Shown piece by piece: positions 42,953-51,148 of a stretch of DNA of 64,000 nucleotides. The stretch lies in the NCBI RefSeq assembly GCF_023100905.1, contig NZ_CP064686.1:7156001-7220000 (forward strand), written 5' to 3'. The DNA is from Bradyrhizobium sp. 4. GTDB lineage: Bacteria; Pseudomonadota; Alphaproteobacteria; Rhizobiales; Xanthobacteraceae. Made by a program: the position numbers and the translations under genes. Within the stretch, counting starts at the first letter, position 1, and every line of letters begins with the position of its first letter. Under the pieces are notes generated by a model. It did no database searches. It was not told the DNA's origin and was given only the letters and a program-made list of their open reading frames with translations.

Positions 42953-43555
42953 CTAGAACAGGGTACGCTGCCGCATCGCGGCCGATAGCGTACCTTCATC
43001 GAGATAATCAAGCTCGCCGCCGACCGGCACACCATGGGCGAGCCGGGTTACTTTTACGTTGGCGTCCTGAAGCAGGTCGGTGATGTAGTGTGCCGTGGTC
43101 TGGCCGTCGACGGTGGCATTCAGCGCCAGGATGACCTCATGCACCTGCGCCTCATGCGCGCGCGCGACCAGCGCCTCGATGGTGAGGTCCTGCGGGCCGA
43201 CGCCGTCGAGCGGCGACAATGTCGCGCCCAGCACGTGATAGCGCCCTTGAGTGGCATTGGCCCGCTCCAGCGCCCAGAGATCGGCAACGTCGGCGACGAC
43301 GACGATGATCGAGGGATCGCGCCTCGGATCGGTGCAGACCGTGCAGGGACTTTGCGTGTCGATGTTGCCGCAGGTCTTGCAGACCTGGACCTTCTCGAGC
43401 GCGACCTGCATGGCCGAGGACAGCGGCATCATCAGCGCTTCGCGCTTCTTGATCAGATGCAGCGCCGCGCGCCGCGCCGAGCGCGGGCCGAGGCCCGGCA
43501 GCCGCGCGAGAAGCTGGACTAGCCGCTCGATTTCAGGACCCGCAACAGCGCCCAT
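42953..43555 (-). CDS. recR: Recombination mediator RecR
   Basis: RecFOR-pathway protein that loads RecA at gaps, 200 aa. The N-terminal HhH is in LVQLLARLPGLGPRSARR, the zinc finger is CKTCGNIDTQSPCTVC and the Toprim domain has IIVVVADVADLWALE and LGATLSPLDGVGPQDL, then the Walker-B-like end GVPVGGELDYLDEGTL. The start is the ATG at 43555, one base after the ybaB stop codon. The dnaX-ybaB-recR order is widely conserved. Confidence 0.96.
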   Translation of the reverse strand: MGAVAGPEIERLVQLLARLPGLGPRSARRAALHLIKKREALMMPLSSAMQVALEKVQVCKTCGNIDTQSPCTVCTDPRRDPSIIVVVADVADLWALERANATQGRYHVLGATLSPLDGVGPQDLTIEALVARAHEAQVHEVILALNATVDGQTTAHYITDLLQDANVKVTRLAHGVPVGGELDYLDEGTLSAAMRQRTLF

Positions 43556-43556
43556 C

Positions 43557-43886
43557 CTACTGGCCGAACAGCCCCGACAGCCCCGGCGGCAGGCCGAGCC
43601 CCCCGGTGAGCGACTGCATCTTCTCCTGCATGGCGGCTTCCGCCTTGCGGCGGGCCTCGCCGAACGCGGTGACAAGCAGATCCTCGAGCACTTCGCGCTC
43701 TTCCGCCTTCATCAGCGAAGGATCGATCTTGACGCCCTTGACGTCCATCTTCGCGGTCATGCGCACAGCGACGAGACCGCCGCCGGAGATGCCCTCGACC
43801 TCGACGTTGGCGAGCTGGTCCTGCATCTCCTGCATCTTGGATTGCAGCTGCTGCGCCTGCTTCATCATGCCGAAAATATCGACCAT
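43557..43886 (-). CDS. YbaB/EbfC family nucleoid-associated protein
   Basis: Small DNA-binding dimer of 109 aa. The start at the ATG at 43886 gives MVDIFGMMKQAQQLQSKMQ, the family N-terminal helix. The central strand GGGLVAVRMTAKMDVKGVKI and the C-terminal helix EDLLVTAFGEARRKAEAAM are typical, with a Gly/Pro-rich end (GGLGLPPGLSGLFGQ). It lies 25 bp downstream of the dnaX stop and directly before recR. Confidence 0.94.
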   Translation of the reverse strand: MVDIFGMMKQAQQLQSKMQEMQDQLANVEVEGISGGGLVAVRMTAKMDVKGVKIDPSLMKAEEREVLEDLLVTAFGEARRKAEAAMQEKMQSLTGGLGLPPGLSGLFGQ

Positions 43887-43911
43887 CGGTGCTGTCCTTG
43901 GAAAATTGGCT

Positions 43912-45729
43912 CTAGAGATCGTCGCCGTCGGAACCGTCGGGCGGATCGTCACTGCCGTAGTCGGCGTTAATATCGGATTCCGGCGCCTCGGGGGCAAGCC
44001 TGCGGACCTCGACGACCTTCGCACCCGGAAAACGCGACAGCACCTCGCGCACGCGCGGATCGGCCTCGGCGGTGCGCGCATGTTCCTGCTTGGCCGCCTG
44101 GCTCACCGAGCGCAGCGTCGGCTGGCCCGGCTCGTTGGAGACGATCACGGTCCAACGGCGCCCGGTCCAAAGCTCGAATTTGCGCGCGAGATCGGAAATC
44201 ATGGTCTTGGAGGCGTTGGGCTCGAGCGCAACTTCCAGCCGGCCCTCCTCGAAACGAACGAGGCGCATGTCGCCTTCGAGCGCGCCCTTGGTGAGGAGGT
44301 CGCGCTTCTGCCCGGCCAGCGCAACGAGCTGGGTGAAGCTCGTGACGCGCAACACGGGCGCGGCAGCTTGCGGATCCGGCGCGGGCGTTGCCATCTGCGG
44401 ACGGGCACCGCCGCCGCCGAACGAGGACGGTGAGGATGTCGGCATGCGAACTGGCGCTGCGGACGCCACCGGCCCCGCCGGCGCGTTGCGCGCGGCACTG
44501 CCGCCGCTCACGACCGGCGAACCGCCGCCGTTCTGCTCCAGCATCTTGATCGCTTCGTCCGGCGTCGGCAGGTCGGCGACATAGGCAATGCGCACCAGCA
44601 CCATCTCGGCGGCTGCCGCGGGCCGCGTCGCGGCCTGCACCTCGGTGATGCCCTTGAGCAGCATCTGCCACATCCGCGACAGCACGCGCATCGAGATCTT
44701 CGAGGCGAAATCCCGCGCGCGCACGCGCTCGGTCTCGCCATAGGCGACGTTGTCGGCGGTCGCCGGCACGATCTTCACGCGGGTGACGAAATTGACGAAC
44801 TCGGCGAGATCCGAGAGCACCACGATCGGATCGGCGCCGACGTCGTACTGGTCGCGGAACTCCCTGAACGCGGACGCGATGTCGCCACGCGCCAGAGAAT
44901 CGAAAAGATCGATGACACGGGTGCGGTCGGCGAGCCCCAGCATCTGCCTGACGGCATCGGCCTTCACGGTGCCCGCGGCATGCGCGATGGCCTGATCGAG
45001 CAGCGAGAGCGAATCCCGCACCGAGCCTTCCGCGGCGCGCGCGATGATGCCGAGCGCTTCAGGCTCGATCTCGACGTTTTCCCTGGCCGCGATGTTGGCG
45101 AGATGCTTCATCAGTACGTCGGCCTCGACGCGGCGCAGGTCAAAACGCTGGCAGCGCGACAGCACGGTCACCGGAACCTTGCGGATCTCCGTCGTGGCGA
45201 ACACGAACTTGGCGTGCTCCGGCGGTTCCTCCAGCGTCTTCAGGAAGGCGTTGAACGCCGCCGTCGACAGCATATGGACTTCGTCGATGATGTAGACCTT
45301 GTAGCGGGCGCTGGCCGGCGCGTAGCGGACGCTGTCATTGATCTGACGGACGTCGTCGACGCCGGTATGCGAGGCCGCGTCCATCTCCAGCACGTCCATG
45401 TGCCGGCTTTCCATGATCGCCTGGCAATGCACGCCGAGCGTCGGCATCTGGACCGTCGGGCCCTTCACCGAGCCATCCGGCATCTCGTAGTTGAGCGCAC
45501 GGGCTAGGATGCGCGCCGTGGTGGTCTTGCCGACCCCGCGGACGCCGGTGAGAATCCAGGCCTGCGGAATGCGGCCGGTCTCGAACGCATTGGAGACGGT
45601 GCGGACCACGGCCTCCTGGCCGATCAGATCGTCGAAGCTGGAGGGACGGTATTTCCGCGCCAGCACCCGGTAGGGCGTGCTGGCCTGGCCGGCGCTGTCA
45701 GAGTTGGGAGGGGCGCCAGCGTCGGTCAT
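43912..45729 (-). CDS. dnaX: DNA polymerase III subunits gamma/tau
   Basis: Clamp-loader ATPase, 605 aa. Walker A is GVRGVGKTTTARILARAL, Walker B IIDEVHML and the arginine finger LSRCQRF. The zinc module normally found between them (Cys-rich, CGVCxxC) is degenerate: the segment NYEMPDGSVKGPTVQMP then LGVHCQAIMESRH keeps only one Cys. A disordered Ala/Pro/Gly linker (about 395-450) leads to a tau-like C-terminal domain. The acidic end (YGSDDPPDGSDGDDL) is species-typical. The start is the ATG at 45729, after the SRP RNA gene on the same strand. Confidence 0.94.
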   Translation of the reverse strand: MTDAGAPPNSDSAGQASTPYRVLARKYRPSSFDDLIGQEAVVRTVSNAFETGRIPQAWILTGVRGVGKTTTARILARALNYEMPDGSVKGPTVQMPTLGVHCQAIMESRHMDVLEMDAASHTGVDDVRQINDSVRYAPASARYKVYIIDEVHMLSTAAFNAFLKTLEEPPEHAKFVFATTEIRKVPVTVLSRCQRFDLRRVEADVLMKHLANIAARENVEIEPEALGIIARAAEGSVRDSLSLLDQAIAHAAGTVKADAVRQMLGLADRTRVIDLFDSLARGDIASAFREFRDQYDVGADPIVVLSDLAEFVNFVTRVKIVPATADNVAYGETERVRARDFASKISMRVLSRMWQMLLKGITEVQAATRPAAAAEMVLVRIAYVADLPTPDEAIKMLEQNGGGSPVVSGGSAARNAPAGPVASAAPVRMPTSSPSSFGGGGARPQMATPAPDPQAAAPVLRVTSFTQLVALAGQKRDLLTKGALEGDMRLVRFEEGRLEVALEPNASKTMISDLARKFELWTGRRWTVIVSNEPGQPTLRSVSQAAKQEHARTAEADPRVREVLSRFPGAKVVEVRRLAPEAPESDINADYGSDDPPDGSDGDDL

Positions 45730-46114
45730 CGGTCGATCCGCAATGAAGTGTCTTTCGGCCGGCTTTTGCGGAAAGGAGCGCGCTGGCGGCCCGAGCCGCC
45801 GGCGCAATTCGCTCGGAAAAACAGGTAGGAGACTGACGAGCGACCCGATCCGGACCTCGTTAGGGCTGCTTCCTTCCGGACCTGACCCGGTTGGCGAGTG
45901 GCTCGTCCACCGCCAATCTCCCGATCCCTATTTGGGGCCAAAAGGACCGGAAAGCAAGCGGGTATCGGCTTGAACGGGCTCCGCTTCATGATGGTTTGCC
46001 CAGCATCCGGGCAATTCCCGGCCTGCCCAGCCGATAGGCTGTGCTTTCACTGCCGGAGGCGCCTTGGTAAGAACGCTGCCGGAACTTCTTCCAACAGAAA
46101 AGCGATTGATCCCA
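45730..46114. other. 385-bp intergenic region containing the SRP RNA gene
   Basis: Between divergent dnaX and the ABC substrate-binding gene. It contains the minus-strand SRP RNA at about 45824-45918; the remainder is the leader of the plus-strand transporter operon. An open frame leading into the transporter gene from 46064 lacks coding support. Confidence 0.6.
45824..45918 (-). ncRNA. ffs: Signal recognition particle RNA, small bacterial (4.5S) type
   Basis: On the minus strand the universally conserved domain IV appears: GGTCAGGTCCGGAAGGAAGC with the following AGCCCTAACGAG, which forms the GGAA tetraloop and asymmetric loop that bind Ffh. Flanking segments GACGAGC (near 45907) and GCTCGTC (near 45840) pair to close the hairpin. 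A TTTTT run (45816-45820) just downstream supports termination. The ends are approximate to about five bases. It lies upstream of dnaX, a common alphaproteobacterial position. Confidence 0.93.
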
Positions 46115-46960
46115 ATGGTTACACGTCGTGATGTTGCATCGATTGTCGGACTTGGCGCGATTGGCGCGGCGACGCTGGCCTCCCCGGCCGTGGGGCAGAC
46201 CGCCGATACCAACGAATCGACCTTCGCCCGCATCCGCCGCACCAAGAAGATGCGGATCGGCGCGGTCGGCGGCGGCGCACCCTATTACATGAAGGATCTT
46301 TCGACCGGCCAGTGGAAGGGATTTTACGTCGACATCGCCAAGGCGCTTGCCGAGGACATGGAGGCCGAGCTCGACATCACCGAGACCACTTGGGGCAATT
46401 CGGTGCTCGACCTGCAGTCCAACAAGATCGACATCTTCTTCGGCCTCAACCCGACCCCGAAGCGCGCGCTGGTGGTCGACTTCTCGGTGCCGGTCTTCAA
46501 CAACGCCTTCGGCATCCTCTGCAAGAAGGACTTCAAGCCGAACAGCTGGGCCGAGTTGAACTCGCCCGACGTCAAGATCGCGGTCGACCAGGGCTCCTCG
46601 CACGACCAGGTCGTCAGCCGCCTGACGCCGAAGGCGCAGATCTCGCGGCTGAAGACCGCCGACGACGCCACCGCCGCGCTGCAGACCGGCCGCGTCGACG
46701 CGCAGTGCCTGATCACCATGCTGTCGCTGACCGTGCTGAAGAAGAATCCCTCGCTCGGCCAGTTCGTGCTGCCGACGCCAATCTTCGCCACCACCTCGAA
46801 CGCCGGCTTCCGCCGCGAGACCGACAAGACCTGGCGCGACTACGTCAACACCTGGATCGACTTCAACAAGGGCCTCGGCTTCATCCGCAACGCGATCATC
46901 ACCAACATGGAGCTGGTGGGCGTGACCGAGGCGGACATCCCGCCGGGCGTGTCGTTGTAG
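46115..46960 (+). CDS. Amino-acid-type ABC transporter substrate-binding protein
   Basis: Periplasmic solute-binding protein of the polar amino acid family (SBP_bac_3), 281 aa. The start at the ATG at 46115 gives MVTRRDVASIVGLGAIGAAT, a Tat-like or Sec signal with paired Arg. Ligand-site segments include KKMRIGAVGGGAPYYMKD, GFYVDIAKALAEDM, FGLNPTPKRALVVDFS and VDQGSSHDQ. The C-terminal FATTSNAGFRRETDKTW closes the second lobe. The adjacent permease and ATPase complete the importer. The ligand is unknown, but the coupled epimerase suggests a modified amino acid, dipeptide or cyclic acid. Confidence 0.9.
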   Translation: MVTRRDVASIVGLGAIGAATLASPAVGQTADTNESTFARIRRTKKMRIGAVGGGAPYYMKDLSTGQWKGFYVDIAKALAEDMEAELDITETTWGNSVLDLQSNKIDIFFGLNPTPKRALVVDFSVPVFNNAFGILCKKDFKPNSWAELNSPDVKIAVDQGSSHDQVVSRLTPKAQISRLKTADDATAALQTGRVDAQCLITMLSLTVLKKNPSLGQFVLPTPIFATTSNAGFRRETDKTWRDYVNTWIDFNKGLGFIRNAIITNMELVGVTEADIPPGVSL

Positions 46961-46968
46961 TCTTCCAC

Positions 46969-47048
46969 TGTCATTCCGGGCGCCCGAAGGGCGAACCCGG
47001 AATCTCGAGGTTCCGGGTTCGATGCTTCTGCATCGCCCCGGAACGACA
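46969..47048. repeat. REPIN-like palindromic element (CATTCCGGG family)
   Basis: TGTCATTCCGGGCGC...TGCATCGCCCCGGAACGACA outer arms with a second inverted pair, AACCCGGAA/TTCCGGGTT. It lies inside the ABC operon, between the binding protein and permease genes, where such hairpins often stabilise the upstream mRNA. Confidence 0.8.
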
Positions 47049-47085
47049 ATGCCGGCGGTCAAGCCGTACGACGAGTGACACACGC

Positions 47086-47748
47086 ATGTATCAGTGGGAC
47101 TTCGGCATCCTCTGGAGCTATCGCTGGCTCTTTCTCAACGGGCTCGGCGTCACCGTCGGCTTCACATTGGTCATCGTGGTGCTCGGGCTCGTCTTCGGCC
47201 TGTTCGGCGCGTTCGGCACCCTGTCGCGCTTTCGCGCGGTGCGCCTGATCGCGCTCACCTTCATCGAGGCGTTCCGCTGCACGCCGATCCTGGTGCAGCT
47301 GATCTGGTTCTATTACGCGCTGCCGATCCTGGCCGGTGTCGAGATGACGCCGATCACCGCCTCGGCGCTCGCGCTGTCGCTCTATGGCGGCTCGTTCTAT
47401 TCGGAGATCATCCGCGGCGGCATCATTTCGATCGACCGCGGCCAGTCCGAAGCCGGCGCCGCGCTCGGCATGACGCCGGGACAGAGCATGCGGCGCATCG
47501 TGCTGCCGCAGGCGATCAAGCGCATGATCCCGGCGCTGATGAACCAGTCGATCATCCAGTTCAAGAACACCTCGCTGGTCTCGGTGCTGGCGGTGCCTGA
47601 TCTGGTCTATCAGAGCCAGGTCGCCGCCCATGACAGCTACCGTCCGCTGGAAACCTACACCGCCGTCGCGGTCGCGTATGCGGCCATACTGATTCCCCTG
47701 ACCATCATGGTCCGGCGCGGCGAGAAGCGACTGGCGGTCGGCGAATGA
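47086..47748 (+). CDS. Amino-acid-type ABC transporter permease
   Basis: Inner-membrane permease of the HisM/GlnP family, 220 aa with about five helices (LFLNGLGVTVGFTLVIVVLGLV, ILVQLIWFYYALPIL, YAAILIPLTIMV). The EAA loop that docks the ATPase is EAGAALGMTPGQSMRRIVLP. A single permease gene implies a homodimer, or a second subunit encoded elsewhere. The start is the ATG at 47086. It overlaps the ATPase gene by ATGA. Confidence 0.92.
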   Translation: MYQWDFGILWSYRWLFLNGLGVTVGFTLVIVVLGLVFGLFGAFGTLSRFRAVRLIALTFIEAFRCTPILVQLIWFYYALPILAGVEMTPITASALALSLYGGSFYSEIIRGGIISIDRGQSEAGAALGMTPGQSMRRIVLPQAIKRMIPALMNQSIIQFKNTSLVSVLAVPDLVYQSQVAAHDSYRPLETYTAVAVAYAAILIPLTIMVRRGEKRLAVGE

Positions 47749-48563
47749 GCGAGACTTCCAAGGACGCTTCCAAGAACACCTCCAAGATCGAGATCCGTGG
47801 CTTGCGCAAAAGCTTTGGCAGCAACGAGGTTTTGAAGAGCATCAGCCTGGACGTCGCCAAGGGCGGTGTCGTGGCGCTGATCGGCCCGTCCGGCTCCGGC
47901 AAGTCGACGCTGCTCCGCTGCATCAACCTCCTGGTGGCGCCCGACGGCGGCAGCGTTCGCGTCGGCGACACGCGCTTTGCTTTCGGAGAAGGCACAAAGC
48001 TGCCTGACGTGAAGACGCAGGCCAAATTCCGCGCCACCACCGGCATGGTGTTTCAGCATTTCAATCTGTTCCCGCACATGACGACGCTCCAGAACGTGAT
48101 GGAGGGACCGGTCACCGTGCGGCGCATGGTGAGGGCTGACGCGGAGAAGCTGGCGCGGGCCCAACTCGCGAAAGTGGGCCTTGCAGAGAAGGCCGACCAG
48201 TATCCGGCAACGCTCTCCGGCGGACAGAAGCAGCGCGTCGCGATTGCGCGGGCGCTCGCGATGGAGCCGGACGTGATGCTGTTCGACGAGGCCACCTCCG
48301 CGCTCGATCCCGAGCTTGTCGGCGAGGTGCTCGCCGTGATTCAGCAGCTGGCGTCGGAGGGCATGACCATGGTGATCGTGACCCACGAGATCGCCTTTGC
48401 CCGCGAAGTCGCCGACCGTCTGATCTTCATGCGCGACGGCGTCGTGGTCGAGGAAGGACCGGCGCGGCAGGTCATCGATCATCCGCAGGAAGCCGCGACG
48501 CGCGCCTTCCTCAGCCATTTCCACCGAACCGGCGCATTGCCGCCGGCCAACGCAGCATCGTGA
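47745..48563 (+). CDS. Amino-acid-type ABC transporter ATP-binding protein
   Basis: ATPase of the GlnQ/HisP class, 272 aa. Walker A is GPSGSGKSTLL, the Q-loop GMVFQHFNLFPHMT, the signature LSGGQKQR, Walker B VMLFDEATSALD and the H-loop IVTHEI. The N-terminal SETSKDASKNTSK is an extra hydrophilic tail. It overlaps the permease (ATGA) and the SDR gene (TGATG), so transport and metabolism genes are translationally coupled. Confidence 0.95.
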   Translation: MSETSKDASKNTSKIEIRGLRKSFGSNEVLKSISLDVAKGGVVALIGPSGSGKSTLLRCINLLVAPDGGSVRVGDTRFAFGEGTKLPDVKTQAKFRATTGMVFQHFNLFPHMTTLQNVMEGPVTVRRMVRADAEKLARAQLAKVGLAEKADQYPATLSGGQKQRVAIARALAMEPDVMLFDEATSALDPELVGEVLAVIQQLASEGMTMVIVTHEIAFAREVADRLIFMRDGVVVEEGPARQVIDHPQEAATRAFLSHFHRTGALPPANAAS

Positions 48564-49318
48564 TGTCCGAAATCAATCGCGTCTATCTCATCACCGGCGC
48601 CGCCAGCGGCATCGGCCGCGCCACTGCAAAACTGCTCGCGGGGCCCGGCACCGCGCTGCTGCTGCACACGCGCTCCAACGCAGCCGGCCTCGACGCCACC
48701 GCGGCGGAAGCCGAAGCGCAAGGCGCGATCGTCGCGAAATGCCTCGGCGACCTCGCCGAGGAGGCCGCGGTCACCGACGCCGTCGCCGCTACACAAAGCG
48801 CCTTCGGCCGACTCGATGGATTGATCCTGGTCGGCGGCCATGCCCGCCGCGGCAGCGCGATCGGTACGCCGACGGATCAGTTCCGCAAGGCGATGGACGA
48901 ATCGGCGCTGGCGTTCACACGGTTGGTGGACGCGGCGCTCCCGCTGCTCCGTGCGGGGCAGGATTCGCGGATAGTGGCAGTGTCGTCGTTCGTTGCGCAC
49001 GCGATCCGGCCGGAGTTCGCGCCCTTCGCAGCGACGGCCGCGAGCCGCGCCGCGCTCGAAGCGCTGGTGCGCCTCACCGCAGTCGAACTCGCCAAGGAGG
49101 GCATCACCGTCAACGCCGTCGCGCCGGGCCTCATCGTCAAGGACAGACCCAGCGAAAGCCGGCTGTCACCTGAGCAGATCGCCGCGACCGAGGCGCTGAT
49201 CCCGATGGGTCGCCGCGGGCGGCCGGAAGAGGTCGCCGAGATCATCGCTTTCCTGGCCTCCCCGAAAGCATCCTACGTCACCGGCCAAGTCTGGCACGTC
49301 AATGGAGGCCTGACATGA
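48563..49318 (+). CDS. SDR-family protein with atypical active site
   Basis: Short-chain dehydrogenase/reductase fold, 251 aa. The cofactor motif TGAASGIGRAT and the C-terminal GQVWHVNGGLT are classic. The catalytic Tyr-x3-Lys is absent: where YxxSKAAL is expected the sequence is TAASRAALEAL (Thr for Tyr, Arg for Lys), while the Ser in VAVSSFVAH remains. It may be a non-catalytic or differently acting member. It overlaps the ATPase gene upstream and the epimerase gene downstream (ATGA). The start is the ATG at 48563. Confidence 0.87.
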   Translation: MSEINRVYLITGAASGIGRATAKLLAGPGTALLLHTRSNAAGLDATAAEAEAQGAIVAKCLGDLAEEAAVTDAVAATQSAFGRLDGLILVGGHARRGSAIGTPTDQFRKAMDESALAFTRLVDAALPLLRAGQDSRIVAVSSFVAHAIRPEFAPFAATAASRAALEALVRLTAVELAKEGITVNAVAPGLIVKDRPSESRLSPEQIAATEALIPMGRRGRPEEVAEIIAFLASPKASYVTGQVWHVNGGLT

Positions 49319-50442
49319 CCGAAGCAACCGTCGAACGCATCAGGCTGTTCCTGATCGAAAGCCCGATCAAGATGGCGCGCCTGCAAGGCGTCGGCAATGT
49401 CAAGGGCACGGTGAAGCGCGTGCTGCTCGAACTGACGTCGAGCGACGGCGTGATCGGCTGGGGCGAGGCGGCACCGTGGGAAGTGTTCACGGGAACGCCG
49501 GAAGCGGCCTTCTCCGCGCTCGACATCTATTTGCGGCCAATCGTGCTCGGCAAACCGGTGCGTCGCATCCGCGCGCTGATGGCCGAGCTCGATCGCGCGC
49601 TGGTCGGACATGCCGAAGCCAAGGTCGCGATCGAAATGGCGCTGCTCGACATCGTCGGCAAGTCGTCGGGACTATCGGTCGCCGACCTGCTCGGCGGCCG
49701 CGTGCGCGACGCGATCCCGCTGTCGTTCTCGATCGCCGATCCCGATTTCGCCGCCGATCTCGAACGCATGCGGAAGATGGTTCCGGACGGCAACGTCATC
49801 TACAAGGTCAAGACCGGCGTGAAGCCGCACCGCGAGGATCTCGATCACCTCGCGGCGATCCGTAACGAGTTCGGCGACAAGGTCGATCTGCGGGTCGATT
49901 ACAACCAGGCCTTAGCGCCGTTCGGCGCCATCAAGATCCTGCGCGACGTCGAGCAGTTTGCGCCGACTTTCATCGAGCAGCCGGTGCCGCGCAAATTTCT
50001 CGACGTGATGGCGCAGCTCACCGCGGCGCTTGAGACGCCCGTGCTCGCGGACGAAAGCTGTTTCGACCGCCGCGACATGATGGAGGTGGTGCGCCGCGAG
50101 GCTGCAGATGCCGTCTCGGTCAAGCTGATGAAGGCCGGCGGCCTGTTCGAGGCGCAGGCGATCATGGCGATCGCCGACATCGCCGGCCTGCCGGGCTATG
50201 GCGGCACGCTGTGGGAGGGCGGCATCGGGCTCGCCGCCGGGACGCAGCTGATCGCGGCGACGCCGGGAATCTCGCTCGGCTGCGAATTCTACATGCCGCA
50301 CCACGTGCTGACCGAGGACGTGCTGGAAGAGCGCGTCGCCAATCGCGGCGGCCACGTCGTGGTGCCGGACGGCCCCGGCCTCGGCATTCGCGTCAGCGAA
50401 GCCTCGGTCCGCGCCAATGCGCGGGTGCTTGCGGAGGGGTAA
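49315..50442 (+). CDS. Mandelate racemase/muconate-lactonizing enzyme family protein
   Basis: Enolase-superfamily enzyme, 375 aa, of the muconate cycloisomerase/dipeptide epimerase subgroup. The general bases are the KxK motif in VIYKVKTGV and a Lys in VSVKLMKAGG. Metal ligands are Asp in RVDYNQ, Glu in FIEQPVP and Asp in LADESCFD. It abstracts an alpha-proton next to a carboxylate. Position after an amino-acid-type importer and SDR suggests epimerisation or cycloisomerisation of the imported compound. The exact reaction cannot be told from sequence. Confidence 0.9.
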   Translation: MTEATVERIRLFLIESPIKMARLQGVGNVKGTVKRVLLELTSSDGVIGWGEAAPWEVFTGTPEAAFSALDIYLRPIVLGKPVRRIRALMAELDRALVGHAEAKVAIEMALLDIVGKSSGLSVADLLGGRVRDAIPLSFSIADPDFAADLERMRKMVPDGNVIYKVKTGVKPHREDLDHLAAIRNEFGDKVDLRVDYNQALAPFGAIKILRDVEQFAPTFIEQPVPRKFLDVMAQLTAALETPVLADESCFDRRDMMEVVRREAADAVSVKLMKAGGLFEAQAIMAIADIAGLPGYGGTLWEGGIGLAAGTQLIAATPGISLGCEFYMPHHVLTEDVLEERVANRGGHVVVPDGPGLGIRVSEASVRANARVLAEG

Positions 50443-50461
50443 GACGTCGCCACACATTCGC

Positions 50462-50590
50462 TGTCGTCCCGGCGAAGGCCGGGACCCATAGCCACAGGGG
50501 GATGTTTTGCGAAGATTGGTCGTTCGGGATCAGCACCAACCGCAAACCATAGACCTCGCGGTATGGGTCTCGGCCTTCGCCGGGACGACA
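50462..50590. repeat. REPIN-like palindromic element (CGTCCCGGCG family)
   Basis: TGTCGTCCCGGCGAAGGCCG...CGGCCTTCGCCGGGACGACA arms with GGGACCCATA / TATGGGTCTC inside. Third copy of the family at 32538 and 33396. Confidence 0.85.
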
Positions 50591-50717
50591 ACGGTGCATG
50601 CGGCCCCTGCGGAGGCTCATCCTTCCCCAATCAAACTCCGTATCGTATGGTCGGAGCAAATATTCAGGGGTTCCGCCCCGCCATGCCCGATTCCCAATGG
50701 GCCATCCGGAAACCTTC

Positions 50718-51137
50718 ATGTCCGAACCCGCCTGGTCGCTGCACTCCCGCCTGAAAGAGGACACCATCGACATCGGCGATTTGCCGCTGTCCAAGGTATT
50801 GGTCATCAAGGACGCGCATTATCCCTGGCTGCTGCTGGTGCCGCGACGCGCGGATGCGGTCGAGATCATTGATCTCGACGAAGTGCAGCAGGCGCAGTTG
50901 ATGACGGAGATCTCCCGCGTCTCGCGGGCGCTGAAGGAGATCACCCAATGCGACAAGCTCAACATCGCGGCACTCGGCAACCTCGTGCCGCAGCTTCACG
51001 TCCACATTATCGCGCGCCGCACCAGTGATGCCGCCTGGCCGCGGCCGGTCTGGGGCGTAATGCAGCCCTTGGCGCACGACGCCACAGAGGTGCAGACTTT
51101 CATCAGCGCGCTTCGCCGCAAGATCTGGTTGGGTTGA
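50718..51137 (+). CDS. HIT-domain protein
   Basis: Histidine-triad nucleotide hydrolase/transferase fold, 139 aa. The triad region is VPQLHVHIIARR: the first two His are present and the third position is Ile, as in one common proteobacterial subgroup. SLHSRLKEDTIDIGDL at the N-terminus and WPRPVWGVMQP at the C-terminus are typical. Substrates are probably nucleoside phosphoramidates or dinucleotides. The start is the ATG at 50718. nudC follows 11 bp later, a functionally related nucleotide-cleaning enzyme. Confidence 0.88.
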   Translation: MSEPAWSLHSRLKEDTIDIGDLPLSKVLVIKDAHYPWLLLVPRRADAVEIIDLDEVQQAQLMTEISRVSRALKEITQCDKLNIAALGNLVPQLHVHIIARRTSDAAWPRPVWGVMQPLAHDATEVQTFISALRRKIWLG

Positions 51138-51148
51138 AAGAACAAGAC

